Source: JACRBK01 sp964427955 (GTDB taxonomy: Bacteria; Chloroflexota; Anaerolineae; Aggregatilineales; Aggregatilineaceae). Taken from it: DNA of 9,611 nucleotides. A model generated the notes under the pieces. The model was not told the origin of the DNA. It worked only from the letters and a program-made list of their open reading frames with translations, and ran no database searches. Position numbers and translations under genes: made by a program. Positions 1 through 6,657 of the stretch are shown here, piece after piece (position 1 is the stretch's first letter; the number at the start of each line of letters is the position of its first letter). Location of the stretch: the NCBI GenBank assembly GCA_964427955.1, contig CAYRWY010000219.1, positions 1-9,611 on the forward strand. Direction: 5' to 3'.

Positions 1-1076
1 ACGGCGGCAGCCATCAGGCCGGGTTCCGGGCGGCGCTCACCCGGACCATCAACCTGTATGCGCGCAAGGTTGGGCTGCTCAAAGAAAAAGATCAGAACTT
101 TTCCAGCAATGATACGCTGGAAGGTCTGACGGTGATCGTCAGCGTCAAGCACCCGAATCCTCAGTTCGAAAGCCAGACCAAAGTCAAGCTGATGAATCCT
201 GAAGTCCAGGGTGTGGTTTCCCAGGTCACGTCGGATGCCTTCATGGAATTTCTGGAGGTCAACCCGCGCGAAGCCAAGCGCATCGTCGAGCAGTGCATGA
301 CCTCGATGCGCGCTCGCGACGCCGCCAAAAAAGCGCGCGACCTGGTACGCCGGGGCGCGAATCTGCTGGAGAATACGACGCTGCCCGGTAAGTTGGCTGA
401 TTGCTCTGAACAAGACCCAAGTAAGTGCGAGATTTATATAGTTGAAGGCGACTCCGCAGGTGGTTCGGCAAAGCAAGGCCGCGACCGCCGCTTCCAGGCG
501 ATCCTGCCGCTGCGCGGTAAGATCCTCAATACCGAGCGGGCACGGCTCAACAAAATCCTGGACAACAACGAAGTCAAGGCCCTCATCTCGGCGTTGGGCG
601 TGGGGATCGGCGATGACTTCAGTCTCGAAGGCTTGCGATATTACCGTATCATCATCATGACCGATGCGGACGTGGACGGCAGTCACATCCGGACGCTGCT
701 CTTGACCTTCTTCTTCCGCTACATGGTTTCGTTGATCCAGAGCGGCCACCTGTACATCGCGCAGCCGCCGCTATACCTGATCAGTTCGGGCAAAGAGAAG
801 CACTACGCCTATACCGACGACGATAAAGAGCGCGTGCTGCAAGTCTTGAAAAACCCCGAAAAAGCCAATTTGCAGCGGTACAAGGGTCTGGGCGAGATGA
901 ATCCTGAACAGTTGTGGGAAACCACGATGGACCCGATCAAGCGGACTCTGCTGCAAGTGACCATCGAGGATGCCGCGGAGGCGGATCGCGTCTTCGACAT
1001 GCTGATGGGCAGCAGCGTGCCGCCGCGCCGCCGCTTCATCACCACGCACGCCAAAAAGGCGACCCTGGACGTCTAG
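1..1076 (+). CDS. gyrB: DNA gyrase subunit B, 3' part (5' end outside window)
   Basis: GyrB is the ATPase and TOPRIM subunit of DNA gyrase, which introduces negative supercoils in the cytoplasm together with GyrA. The frame is open from base 3 and the visible part is 357 residues. It begins in the transducer domain (GGSHQAGFRAALTRTIN), so the GHKL ATPase domain lies upstream of the window. The TOPRIM domain shows EGDSAGG (fragment residues 148-154, with the catalytic Glu) and TDADVDGSH (220-228, with the metal-binding Asp residues). The C-terminal part carries KGLGEMNPEQLW and ends PPRRRFI...LDV, as GyrB proteins do. CEIYIVEGDSAGGSAKQGRD favours GyrB over ParE. There is no large insertion between TOPRIM and KGLGEMN, unlike the long enterobacterial form. 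No gyrA follows; a convergent gene begins after a hairpin. Confidence 0.97.
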   Translation, partial: GGSHQAGFRAALTRTINLYARKVGLLKEKDQNFSSNDTLEGLTVIVSVKHPNPQFESQTKVKLMNPEVQGVVSQVTSDAFMEFLEVNPREAKRIVEQCMTSMRARDAAKKARDLVRRGANLLENTTLPGKLADCSEQDPSKCEIYIVEGDSAGGSAKQGRDRRFQAILPLRGKILNTERARLNKILDNNEVKALISALGVGIGDDFSLEGLRYYRIIIMTDADVDGSHIRTLLLTFFFRYMVSLIQSGHLYIAQPPLYLISSGKEKHYAYTDDDKERVLQVLKNPEKANLQRYKGLGEMNPEQLWETTMDPIKRTLLQVTIEDAAEADRVFDMLMGSSVPPRRRFITTHAKKATLDV

Positions 1077-1087
1077 TCGTGAAAAAT

Positions 1088-1117
1088 CAGCGGGCCGGTC
1101 ATCTCACCGGCCCGCTG
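1088..1117. terminator. Shared bidirectional hairpin terminator between gyrB and the nucleotidyltransferase gene
   Basis: A perfect 12-bp GC-rich inverted repeat (arms 1088-1099 and 1106-1117, core CGGGCCGGT, 6-base loop CATCTC) lies between two convergent stop codons. On the minus strand the hairpin is followed by A then TTTTT (plus bases 1082-1086), a good intrinsic terminator. On the plus strand the tail is GTTT-like only (TGTTTA), so it is weaker for gyrB. Confidence 0.85.
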
Positions 1118-1120
1118 TGT

Positions 1121-2200
1121 TTAGCGGAGCTGTACCAGGCTGTTTTCAGCCAGGATCAGGCGGTGGGTGGTGGGCTTGCCGTTCGCTCGCACCACGGTGA
1201 CGTTGTCCGCGATCAGGCTGGCATCGATCCGGCCCTGGATATGCTTGATCGTACAGCCGTTCATGATGATGCTGTGTTCGATCTCGCTTTCCTCGATCAC
1301 GACGTTGTTGCCAATCGCGGTATACGGGCCAATATACGATCCGCGAATCGTCACGTCATCCCCGATAATCACCGGGCCGCGAATCATGCTGTCGATGATC
1401 TGGGTGTTATTCCCCAGAATGACCCGGTGCGAGACGTTCGACTTGCCCTGGATACGGTTATCGTCGGGATGTGCTGCGATATAGGGGAGTTCTTCCAGAA
1501 TAAGCTGGTTGGCGAGCACAATCGAGTTCGCGTTTCCGGCGTCGATCCACCAGCCCTTGACGATATGCGGGATCACCACTTCCCCTTGTTCCAGCAAATA
1601 CTGGATCGCGTCGGTGATCTCAAGCTCGTTACGCCAGGAGGGTTTGATATGCTCGATCGCGTCGAAAATCATGGGCTTGAAAACATATACGCCGGCAATC
1701 GCCAGGTTGGACGGCGGATCTTTCGGTTTTTCGACCAGGCGTGTGATCTGGTCTCCCTCAAGCACGGCGATACCAAAGGCGCTGGGGTTCGCTACCTCGG
1801 TGAGGGCGAGCGCCGCTCCGGCCCCGGTTTCTTCAAAACTGGTATAAAGTCTCTTCATCGGGTCCTGAAAAATATTGTCGCCCAGGTACATGATGAATGG
1901 CTCGTCGCCGATAAAGGGCTGGCTCAGCTTGACGGCGTGGGCCAGTCCGCGCGGGTCTTCTTGCGCGATGTAGCTGAGTGGAATGCCGACGGTGTCACTC
2001 CCGTCACCGAGTTGGGTCCGGATCGGGGAGTCCAGGCTGTTCACCACCAGCCCAATCTCGGTGGCCCCCATGCCTTGCAGGGTTTCGATGGCATAGCGCA
2101 CCAGGGCTTTGTTGGCCACCGGCATGAGCGGTTTGGGCATGGTCAAGGTGACTGGGTACAGACGAGTCCCTTTTCCGGCGCATAGAATAATGGCCTTCAT
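1121..2200 (-). CDS. rmlA: Sugar-1-phosphate nucleotidyltransferase with C-terminal left-handed beta-helix (RmlA-long type)
   Basis: This cytoplasmic enzyme probably transfers a nucleotide to a sugar-1-phosphate (glucose-1-phosphate plus dTTP giving dTDP-glucose in the RmlA-long family), the first step of activated deoxysugar synthesis. The 359 residues show the Rossmann-like signature AGKGTRLYPVT (8-18) followed by PKPL (22-25), the metal-binding YLGDN (105-109), EKPK (157-160) and GWWIDAGN (216-223). Residues about 255-335 have Ile/Val-spaced hexapeptide rungs (VILGNN, VIIGDDV, IGPYTAIGNNVVI) of a left-handed beta-helix. The length matches the long form (about 355 aa) rather than the roughly 290-aa enterobacterial RmlA. 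I chose ATG at 2200 because an AGGTG Shine-Dalgarno lies six bases upstream (2207-2211); an in-frame upstream start at 2236 would add 12 unrelated residues. No rmlBCD genes are adjacent. Substrate choice (glucose, mannose or GlcNAc phosphate; UDP versus dTDP) cannot be fixed from sequence alone. Confidence 0.88.
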   Translation of the reverse strand: MKAIILCAGKGTRLYPVTLTMPKPLMPVANKALVRYAIETLQGMGATEIGLVVNSLDSPIRTQLGDGSDTVGIPLSYIAQEDPRGLAHAVKLSQPFIGDEPFIMYLGDNIFQDPMKRLYTSFEETGAGAALALTEVANPSAFGIAVLEGDQITRLVEKPKDPPSNLAIAGVYVFKPMIFDAIEHIKPSWRNELEITDAIQYLLEQGEVVIPHIVKGWWIDAGNANSIVLANQLILEELPYIAAHPDDNRIQGKSNVSHRVILGNNTQIIDSMIRGPVIIGDDVTIRGSYIGPYTAIGNNVVIEESEIEHSIIMNGCTIKHIQGRIDASLIADNVTVVRANGKPTTHRLILAENSLVQLR

Positions 2201-2250
2201 ATGGTTCACCTGCTTTCTTGGTCGCTCTGTGATCAAAAGTACCCAATGTG

Positions 2251-2279
2251 ATGCTATCGCATAGAGATATTGTGTGCAA
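2251..2279 (-). promoter_or_regulatory. Possible promoter for the nucleotidyltransferase gene
   Basis: Reading the minus strand, TTGCAC (2274-2279) and TAGCAT (2251-2256) are separated by exactly 17 bases. The matches to consensus are moderate (3/6 and 4/6). The site sits in the 91-base gap after the TPR gene, so the nucleotidyltransferase may be transcribed on its own as well as from upstream. The -35 overlaps a small dyad ATTG-N4-CAAT (2269-2280). Confidence 0.3.
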
Positions 2280-2291
2280 TGGAATCGGCGA

Positions 2292-2825
2292 TCACCCCCC
2301 TGCCGGACGGGCGTTTTTGATAAGCGTCAGCCATTCTTGGACCTGGGTACGGCGCTTGTCACCTGGTTCGAGCAGCGTGGAGGCGAATTCGATATCGCGC
2401 TGTGCCTGCTCATGATTCCCCACCTGGTGAAACGCGATGGCGCGGTAAATGTAGATTTCGATGCGATCCGGCGCGACATGCTGGGCACGGGAGAAATGAT
2501 CCACCGCCTGCTCAAAGTCGCCGCCTTCGAAGGCGCGCATCCCTCGTCCATAATGAGCCAGCCATTGGGTGGGATCGAGACTGAGACCGTATGCGAAATT
2601 CTGTTCGGCCTCGTCCACCGACCCTTCCTCTTGCAGCATCAATCCCCGGGCGACGTAGTATTCGGCCCGCTTGGGATCGTGCTCGATGGCGGCGTCCAGG
2701 TCGATCAGGGCCAGGTCAAGTTTCTTCTTGGAATACTGGTACAGGCCGCGTTCGTAGTACCGGTCCGCCATCGTGAGGCGTTTTCCGCCCGAAGCCAGTC
2801 GTTGATACCAGGGACGTTGGCTCAT
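2292..2825 (-). CDS. TPR-repeat protein, four repeats
   Basis: The 177-residue product is almost entirely tetratricopeptide repeats, helical pairs that act as protein-binding scaffolds. Repeats can be read at about 20-51, 54-85, 88-119 and 122-155, each with the small-residue pattern and a final Pro (for example ARGLMLQEEGSVDEAEQNF and GRGMRAFEGGDFEQAVDHF). There is no signal peptide or membrane segment, so it should be cytoplasmic. The start at 2825 is preceded by GAGGA ten bases upstream; an in-frame extension to 2906 would add 27 residues that do not look like TPR and would run into the divergent promoter region. The gene diverges from the FHA gene across 138 bases and may be cotranscribed with the nucleotidyltransferase 91 bases downstream. 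A TATATT -10-like element lies at about 2866-2871 with no clear -35. Its binding partner cannot be told from the sequence. Confidence 0.8.
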   Translation of the reverse strand: MSQRPWYQRLASGGKRLTMADRYYERGLYQYSKKKLDLALIDLDAAIEHDPKRAEYYVARGLMLQEEGSVDEAEQNFAYGLSLDPTQWLAHYGRGMRAFEGGDFEQAVDHFSRAQHVAPDRIEIYIYRAIAFHQVGNHEQAQRDIEFASTLLEPGDKRRTQVQEWLTLIKNARPAGG

Positions 2826-2899
2826 CTGCCGTTGGTCCTCATCGTGTGCGAGTGCGGGTCCACCATAAATATACACGAATCGGGCCAATTCGACGCAGC

Positions 2900-2927
2900 T
2901 TGTCACAACCGCAGGTTTAGATATACT
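2900..2927 (+). promoter_or_regulatory. Sigma-70-type promoter of the FHA gene
   Basis: TTGTCA (2900-2905) and TATACT (2922-2927) match the consensus at 5/6 each with a 16-base spacer. Transcription would begin near 2934, giving a leader of about 30 bases before the Shine-Dalgarno and GTG start. The -35 lies inside a small dyad, TTGT-C-ACAA (2900-2908). Confidence 0.65.
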
Positions 2928-2963
2928 TTGATCATCACTACGTCATGGGTAGGGGGTGTATTG

Positions 2964-3485
2964 GTGGCTAGATGTGTAAACTGCGACTACGATAATCCTG
3001 AGAACGAGATTTTGTGCGTCCACTGCGGACTGCCGATTTCAGGAAAACTGGGCGACGATTTTTCGACCCCGTCGGTCAAGAATGGCGTCACACGGACCCT
3101 GGATGAGGCCGCCCAACTGTCCGCATTTCCACGCTGGGGTACGGCTCGCCTGGGGCTGGAACGCAAGCTGCTGTTTCACGTGCGCGGCTACGACCAGCCA
3201 TTGGTGGTGAACCTGACCGAAAAGTTGGTCATGGGCCGTTACGATACCGAAACTGGCGAAGTTCCCGACGTCAATCTGGACGATTTCGGTGCCCAGGAGA
3301 TGGGGGTATCGCGCCGTCATGCGGCCATTCTGGTCGAAGACGACGGCCTCAAGGTTATGGACCTGGGTAGTGCGAATTCCACCTACATCAACGGCCAGAA
3401 GTTGTTCGCGCACCAGACTCGCATCCTGCGCGATGGCGATGAGCTTCGTTTGGGGAATCTGGTAATCCGCATCAATTTTGCCTGA
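2964..3485 (+). CDS. Zinc-ribbon and FHA domain protein
   Basis: FHA domains bind phosphothreonine peptides, so this is likely a cytoplasmic reader of Ser/Thr kinase signalling. In 173 residues, Cys4, Cys7, Cys18 and Cys21 form a CxxC-N10-CxxC zinc ribbon at the N-terminus. A linker of about 60 residues follows, then an FHA domain (about 85-173) with the hallmark GR (91-92), SRRHA (116-120) and LGSANSTYING (134-144), in which Arg/Ser and Asn residues contact phosphothreonine. I chose GTG at 2964 because the purine-rich AGGGGG (2951-2956) lies seven bases upstream; TTG at 2961 is a close alternative. The frame is open far upstream to 2274, but that part is antisense to the TPR gene and is not coding. 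No kinase or phosphatase gene is in the window. The divergent TPR gene and convergent unknown gene are the neighbours. Confidence 0.9.
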   Translation: MARCVNCDYDNPENEILCVHCGLPISGKLGDDFSTPSVKNGVTRTLDEAAQLSAFPRWGTARLGLERKLLFHVRGYDQPLVVNLTEKLVMGRYDTETGEVPDVNLDDFGAQEMGVSRRHAAILVEDDGLKVMDLGSANSTYINGQKLFAHQTRILRDGDELRLGNLVIRINFA

Positions 3486-3497
3486 TGCGCAGTACGC

Positions 3498-4610
3498 CTA
3501 GGTCATGTTTTCATCGACCTGCGTTTTGACCAGTTGAACGCCCAACGTGCTGGCGATCACGACCGCGACGGTTCGGGCAAAGGTTTCCGCGCTTTCATAC
3601 GCTTCCTGGTCGGCCTGGTGCTGGCGCAGGTATTCGATCCCCGCTTTACTGTCCACCGAGAATTTATCTCCCACCGTGGCCCGCTTGCGTGACAGCTCAC
3701 TGCTGGTGGCGTGGCTGGTTTGCGCGAGCAACAGCGATTCGTCGGGCAGGGTCAGGTACACTCCCCACGAATAGGTCGTGAACGTGATCTCGGTTACGAG
3801 TTCCTTATCCTGTTTCTGGTGCAGGTGCTGCCGGGTGATCACGTAGCGCAGCTCGACGTTCCGCACATCGCCCGTTTTCAGGACGCGTGCCTGTTGGCCG
3901 CCGAGAAAGGTGCCGAGCAGACCCGTCGGCGGGATCAGGCGGATCGCGCCCTGTTCGGGATCGATCACACATTGATTGAAGGACGGCGCTACACTCCCGG
4001 CTTTGGCGGAGGTGGCGTCCTTTGCCAGCCGCAGTGTGACGCCGCTGCGACCCTGTCCCAGCCAGATGCCGGGGTATTGAATGGGCAGTTTGACCGACTG
4101 GGCGAACAGCCTGACGCGCTGGGGGCTGATGTCTTCGCGTTTGTGAGGGACCAACGGCCCGGTTACCCCGGTTCGGGTGACCTGGTTGGCGGGCGCTTGA
4201 GGGAGCTTCTTGGCGCCAAAGATCTTCAACGGGCAGCCGATGAACTCGGCCAATTCGCGCCCGGCGTGCTGCGCGGCGGCGGCGTACAGATGGTTCTCAC
4301 CCGCCGGCCAGCGCACGATCTCCAACCAGCGGGCTTTGTCTTCTTCGCGCCGGGCGATGTGCAATCCCAGCAGCCAGCGCTGACTCTTGTCCTCGTAGCC
4401 GATCACCACGGCACGCACATATTCAATCGACAGGACAGTGCCCGGCAGGCGATGGGTTTCGCCAAACTGGGGGGTATATTCCAGGACGCCTGATCCGCGC
4501 GTCACCTCGAAGACCGGGAGTGAGGAGGTGGCTGTTTCACCGGTTTCGGTCAGGCGCCAGATACCATCGCTAACATTGATCTCGACATTTTCCGCTTGAA
4601 TGATCGTCAT
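3498..4610 (-). CDS. Uncharacterised soluble protein with two similar-looking halves
   Basis: I do not recognise this 370-residue protein. It has no signal peptide, no membrane segment and no catalytic motif that I can name. The predicted pattern is beta-rich. The N-terminal half (about 5-131) ends in an amphipathic helix AAAQHAGRELAEFIGCPLKI (111-130), and the C-terminal half (about 215-362) ends in a similar helix-strand, ESAETFARTVAVVIASTLGV (339-358). Each half has several strands followed by one terminal helix, the shape of a PH-like domain, so a tandem duplication is possible; this is inference from pattern only. I chose ATG at 4610; a GTG at 4622 would add four residues, and the only purine-rich stretch (GTGGGG) suits the ATG better. 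It converges on the FHA gene with 12 bases between and diverges from a membrane PH-like gene across 164 bases. An AT-rich patch at about 4640-4670 may hold its promoter. Confidence 0.75.
   Translation of the reverse strand: MTIIQAENVEINVSDGIWRLTETGETATSSLPVFEVTRGSGVLEYTPQFGETHRLPGTVLSIEYVRAVVIGYEDKSQRWLLGLHIARREEDKARWLEIVRWPAGENHLYAAAAQHAGRELAEFIGCPLKIFGAKKLPQAPANQVTRTGVTGPLVPHKREDISPQRVRLFAQSVKLPIQYPGIWLGQGRSGVTLRLAKDATSAKAGSVAPSFNQCVIDPEQGAIRLIPPTGLLGTFLGGQQARVLKTGDVRNVELRYVITRQHLHQKQDKELVTEITFTTYSWGVYLTLPDESLLLAQTSHATSSELSRKRATVGDKFSVDSKAGIEYLRQHQADQEAYESAETFARTVAVVIASTLGVQLVKTQVDENMT
3500..3527 (+). terminator. Possible terminator of the FHA gene inside the convergent gene's 3' end
   Basis: AGGTCATG and CAT-C-GACCT (3500-3507 and 3512-3520) pair over eight bases with one bulged C and a TTTT loop, followed by GCGTTTT (3521-3527). 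It lies 15 bases after the FHA stop and within the last codons of the opposing gene. The stem is short and bulged, so the call is tentative. Confidence 0.35.
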
Positions 4611-4774
4611 CCAATACCCCACTTATCTCTATGATCATGCTTATATTACAGTTTAAGAAAAAATTAGCGCGAAGTCTAGTCGTTGGCTTGAGACTTTCTT
4701 CCTACTTGCTCAATCTGCCGATTCGCCTCCATACTTGACAGCAGTCATTGGTTTTATTTCAAGGGGAGTTCATT

Positions 4775-5437
4775 ATGGCACGGGGAAAGAATCCAAAGGC
4801 GACTGCCGCCCGTCATCCGCTCCTGGTGTATTACAACCTGGGACGCCGCTACCGGCCACCTGGGTTACTGCTTTTTCTGATGGGGTTGTTTCTCTTTCTT
4901 CCCAAGTTTTTCCGCGAATTCCGCAATGACGCGGTCGAACCCGGGGCTTTGGCCGGGGTAGGGGCCGTGTTGGTGCTGGTCGGCATTGCGTTTATGCTGT
5001 TCGCGCGGTTGGCGAGGCGCCGGGCTTATGTGCAGTGCCGTCCGGATTTATTGGAGATTCGCACCCCCTTCTACCGGGTGCTGGTCAGCTACCGGCGCGT
5101 CAAGATGGTGCAGTCGGTGCAGGTGCTCCAGTTATTCCCGCGTAACAGTCTCAAAGGGATCGGCAAGCCGTTGATGATCCCCCTGATGGGGATGACCGCG
5201 CTCGAAGTGGAAGTCTCATCCTGGCCGTCGTCCAAGCGCAAGCTGCACCGTTTTTTGAGCCGGTATTTGTTTTCGCCCCGGGTGGAAGGCTGGGTCTTTA
5301 TCGTGCCCAACTACAGCCTCCTGATGCGCGAAATCGAAGACCGCCGCCAGAAGAAAGACGATGTGGACAAAGGCCGGACGTCAGGTTACAAAGACCCATT
5401 CGAGCGGCTCATGGACCAGGCCCGGCAGCAGCGTTGA
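4775..5437 (+). CDS. Membrane protein with two TM segments and a cytosolic PH-like domain
   Basis: The 220-residue product has two hydrophobic segments, about 30-45 (GLLLFLMGLFLFLP) and 58-78 (AGVGAVLVLVGIAFMLFA), joined by a short polar turn. A soluble region of about 85-185 follows, with alternating strands (RRAYVQCRPDLLEIRTPFY, YRRVKMVQSVQVLQLF, ALEVEVSSW) and a helix, which resembles bacterial PH (bPH2/DUF304-like) domains. The C-terminal tail (186-220) is highly charged. Positive residues on both sides of the hairpin suggest a cytosolic PH-like domain anchored to the inner membrane. ATG at 4775 is supported by AGGGGAG (4762-4768) six bases upstream; the alternative start at 4748 lies upstream of this ribosome site. 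It converges on rplL. Its ligand and role are unknown, and the PH assignment is by pattern. Confidence 0.82.
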   Translation: MARGKNPKATAARHPLLVYYNLGRRYRPPGLLLFLMGLFLFLPKFFREFRNDAVEPGALAGVGAVLVLVGIAFMLFARLARRRAYVQCRPDLLEIRTPFYRVLVSYRRVKMVQSVQVLQLFPRNSLKGIGKPLMIPLMGMTALEVEVSSWPSSKRKLHRFLSRYLFSPRVEGWVFIVPNYSLLMREIEDRRQKKDDVDKGRTSGYKDPFERLMDQARQQR

Positions 5438-5457
5438 GGTTTGGCCGGTAAACACAA

Positions 5458-5485
5458 CAGGCGGCTCAAGTTGATGAGCCGCCTG
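5458..5485. terminator. Shared hairpin terminator between the PH-like gene and rplL
   Basis: A perfect 11-bp inverted repeat, CAGGCGGCTCA/TGAGCCGCCTG (5458-5468 and 5475-5485), with a 6-base loop lies between two convergent stop codons. On the minus strand the tail reads TTGTGTTT, moderately U-rich, which should end the rplJ-rplL transcript. The plus tail (CTGCATTTGG) is poor. Confidence 0.75.
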
Positions 5486-5513
5486 CTGCATTTGGAAAGG
5501 GAACTGCGCGGAA

Positions 5514-5906
5514 CTACTTGACTTCGATGACCGCGCCAGCTTCTTCGAGCTTGCCCTTGGCGTCGGCAGCGATTTCCTTGCTGACGGCTTCCATGACATT
5601 GCTGGGAGCACCTTCGACCAGTTCTTTCGCTTCCTTCAGGCCGAGGTTGGTCAGGGCGCGCACGACCTTGATCACTTCGATTTTCTTGGGGCCGATGTCC
5701 TTGAGCACGACGGTGAATTCAGTCTGCTCTTCGACCGGTTCGGCAGCGGCGGGCGCAGCACCACCGCCCATCATGGGCATGGCCGCCATCGCCATCGGGA
5801 CCGAGGCGGTGACGCCCCAGGCTTCTTCGAGCTTCTTCTTGAGCTCAGCCGCTTCCAAGACGGTGAGGGCGCTGAGTTCCTCAACCAGTTTCTGCAGGTC
5901 TGCCAT
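5514..5906 (-). CDS. rplL: Ribosomal protein L7/L12 (bL12)
   Basis: bL12 forms the flexible stalk of the 50S subunit and recruits translational GTPases; two or more dimers dock on the L10 C-terminus. The 130 residues show the N-terminal dimerisation helices (1-32, LQKLVEELSALTVLEAAELK), an Ala/Pro/Met/Gly-rich hinge (about 36-60) and the compact C-terminal factor-binding domain (62-130) with EFTVVLKDIGPKKIEVIKVV and LGLKEAKELVEGAP. The length is usual for the family. The ATG has AAGGA upstream with about ten bases of spacing. The gene follows rplJ after an 81-base gap, and a shared promoter is likely. There is no rpoB downstream, where many bacteria have it; instead a convergent gene and terminator end the unit. 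Confidence 0.98.
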   Translation of the reverse strand: MADLQKLVEELSALTVLEAAELKKKLEEAWGVTASVPMAMAAMPMMGGGAAPAAAEPVEEQTEFTVVLKDIGPKKIEVIKVVRALTNLGLKEAKELVEGAPSNVMEAVSKEIAADAKGKLEEAGAVIEVK

Positions 5907-5931
5907 TTTGAAGATATCCTTTTCTGACTGA

Positions 5932-5948
5932 TAAGCTTCTTCAGCTTA
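5932..5948 (-). promoter_or_regulatory. Small hairpin in the rplJ-rplL intercistronic gap
   Basis: A 6-bp inverted repeat TAAGCT/AGCTTA with a 5-base loop GAAGA (minus strand) lies in the 81-base spacer just upstream of the rplL ribosome site. It is AT-rich and has no U tract, so it is not a terminator. Such spacers often tune the excess of L12 over L10 by mRNA processing or stability; that role here is inference. Confidence 0.3.
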
Positions 5949-5987
5949 GATTGACTGTTAACGTACGATCGAGAACTGAAACCTTGC

Positions 5988-6527
5988 CTAGGCGGCGGCA
6001 AAAACTTTGACGGAATCGTCGGTCGCCGCCTGGATGACTGCTACTACCTGACGTCCAGGCTCTTCCAGCAAACCCAAGAATTGGGTGAGCGGCATCGTGG
6101 TCATGCCAATGAGCTGGGCACGGAGTTCGTCCAGGCTCGGGAGCGTGGAGATCGCTTCCAGGTCCTTGCCCGCAAATTCCGACGTGCCGACCACGCCGCC
6201 TTTGGCGATGAACAGTTCGGTTTCTTTGGTGAAATCCAGGACGGTTTTGACCGTTTTGGAAAGCTCGCCGAACGCAATCGCGACCGCGACCGGGCCGGTG
6301 AAGAGTTTGTCTGGGGCCGCCATGCCGACCTGCTGGAGGGCGATTTTGAACAACGTGTTCTTCGTGATGGTGAGATTCGCGTTGTTCTCGCGCAGTTTGT
6401 GGCGCAGGGCGTCCAACTGCTTCATCGACATGCCACGGTATTCGGTGATGACGAGGCCATTGGATTTCTGCAGCAGCTCCACGTACTCATTGATCAGTTC
6501 TTGCTTGCGCTGTTTAGTGATAGCCAA
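5988..6527 (-). CDS. rplJ: Ribosomal protein L10 (uL10), TTG start
   Basis: uL10 is the base of the ribosomal stalk: its N-terminal domain binds 23S rRNA and its C-terminal helix carries L12 dimers; free L10-L12 complex also represses its own mRNA. With a TTG start at 6527 the product is 179 residues, beginning MAITKQRKQELINEYVELL as L10 proteins do. Conserved parts are VITEYRGMSMKQLDALRHKL (26-45), ITKNTLFKIA (54-63), FTGPVAVAIAF (76-86) and the LPSLDEL region (129-135), followed by the L12-binding helix at about 155-175. The start is supported by the strong GGAGGA ribosome site about nine bases upstream. The frame is open 44 codons further to an ATG at 6659, but that part is structured leader RNA, not protein. 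It is followed by rplL. Confidence 0.96.
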   Translation of the reverse strand: MAITKQRKQELINEYVELLQKSNGLVITEYRGMSMKQLDALRHKLRENNANLTITKNTLFKIALQQVGMAAPDKLFTGPVAVAIAFGELSKTVKTVLDFTKETELFIAKGGVVGTSEFAGKDLEAISTLPSLDELRAQLIGMTTMPLTQFLGLLEEPGRQVVAVIQAATDDSVKVFAAA

Positions 6528-6568
6528 GTACGTATTCCTCCTTTCCTCGGAATTTTGAGTGCCCGCAG

Positions 6569-6589
6569 GGGGAACCAAAAACGGTCCCC
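6569..6589 (-). promoter_or_regulatory. Read-through hairpin downstream of the attenuator
   Basis: On the minus strand GGGGACC (6583-6589) can pair with GGTTCCCC (6569-6576) across a GTTTTT loop, with one bulged T. The 5' arm is the 3' arm of the attenuator terminator, so this hairpin can form only when the terminator does not. It would stabilise the read-through conformation. Confidence 0.45.
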
Positions 6590-6609
6590 GCATATAGAGC
6601 GAAGACCGT
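6577..6609 (-). terminator. Attenuator: intrinsic terminator in the rplJ leader
   Basis: On the minus strand ACGGTCTTCGC pairs with GCGGGGACCGT (6599-6609 and 6581-6591) in an unbroken stem of 10-11 bp with two G-U pairs and a 7-base loop TCTATAT. It is followed at once by TTTTT (6577-6581). It lies about 150 bases after the predicted start of transcription and upstream of the rplJ ribosome site, as expected of a leader attenuator. Confidence 0.8.
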
Positions 6610-6657
6610 AACGTATTCTGCGTGTGCAACACACGCCGGAGTTCGGTAGGGGTCTTC
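6601..6657 (-). promoter_or_regulatory. Antiterminator pairing in the rplJ leader
   Basis: GAAGACC (6651-6657) is perfectly complementary to GGTCTTC (6601-6607), which is most of the 5' arm of the terminator. Adding the flanking G-C and G-U pairs gives about ten pairs and takes in the GGT of the GAGGT at the end of the L10 core. The enclosed RNA holds a perfect hairpin GCGTGTG-TTG-CACACGC (6620-6636). Binding of L10 to the core should block this pairing and let the terminator fold. Confidence 0.7.

Noticed and set aside
914..2185. Long open frame on the plus strand (423 codons)
   Set aside because: It starts inside gyrB and runs antisense to the nucleotidyltransferase gene; its translation has no recognisable domain, whereas both real genes have clear family motifs. 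High GC leaves such frames open.
3711..4493. Open frame on the plus strand antisense to the 370-aa gene
   Set aside because: The product is rich in Gly, Arg, Asp and Gln without domain pattern. The minus-strand frame has a plausible start and protein-like composition and spans the whole interval.
4631..4638. 8-bp palindrome ATGATCAT between the divergent genes
   Set aside because: It is too short and unrepeated nearby to support an operator call.
4735..4740. Perfect TTGACA upstream of the PH-like gene
   Set aside because: At 16-18 bases downstream there is no -10; the nearest T/A-rich hexamers (TTTTAT at 4752) give a spacer of 11-12 bases. It is probably chance, and the promoter of this gene is not visible to me.
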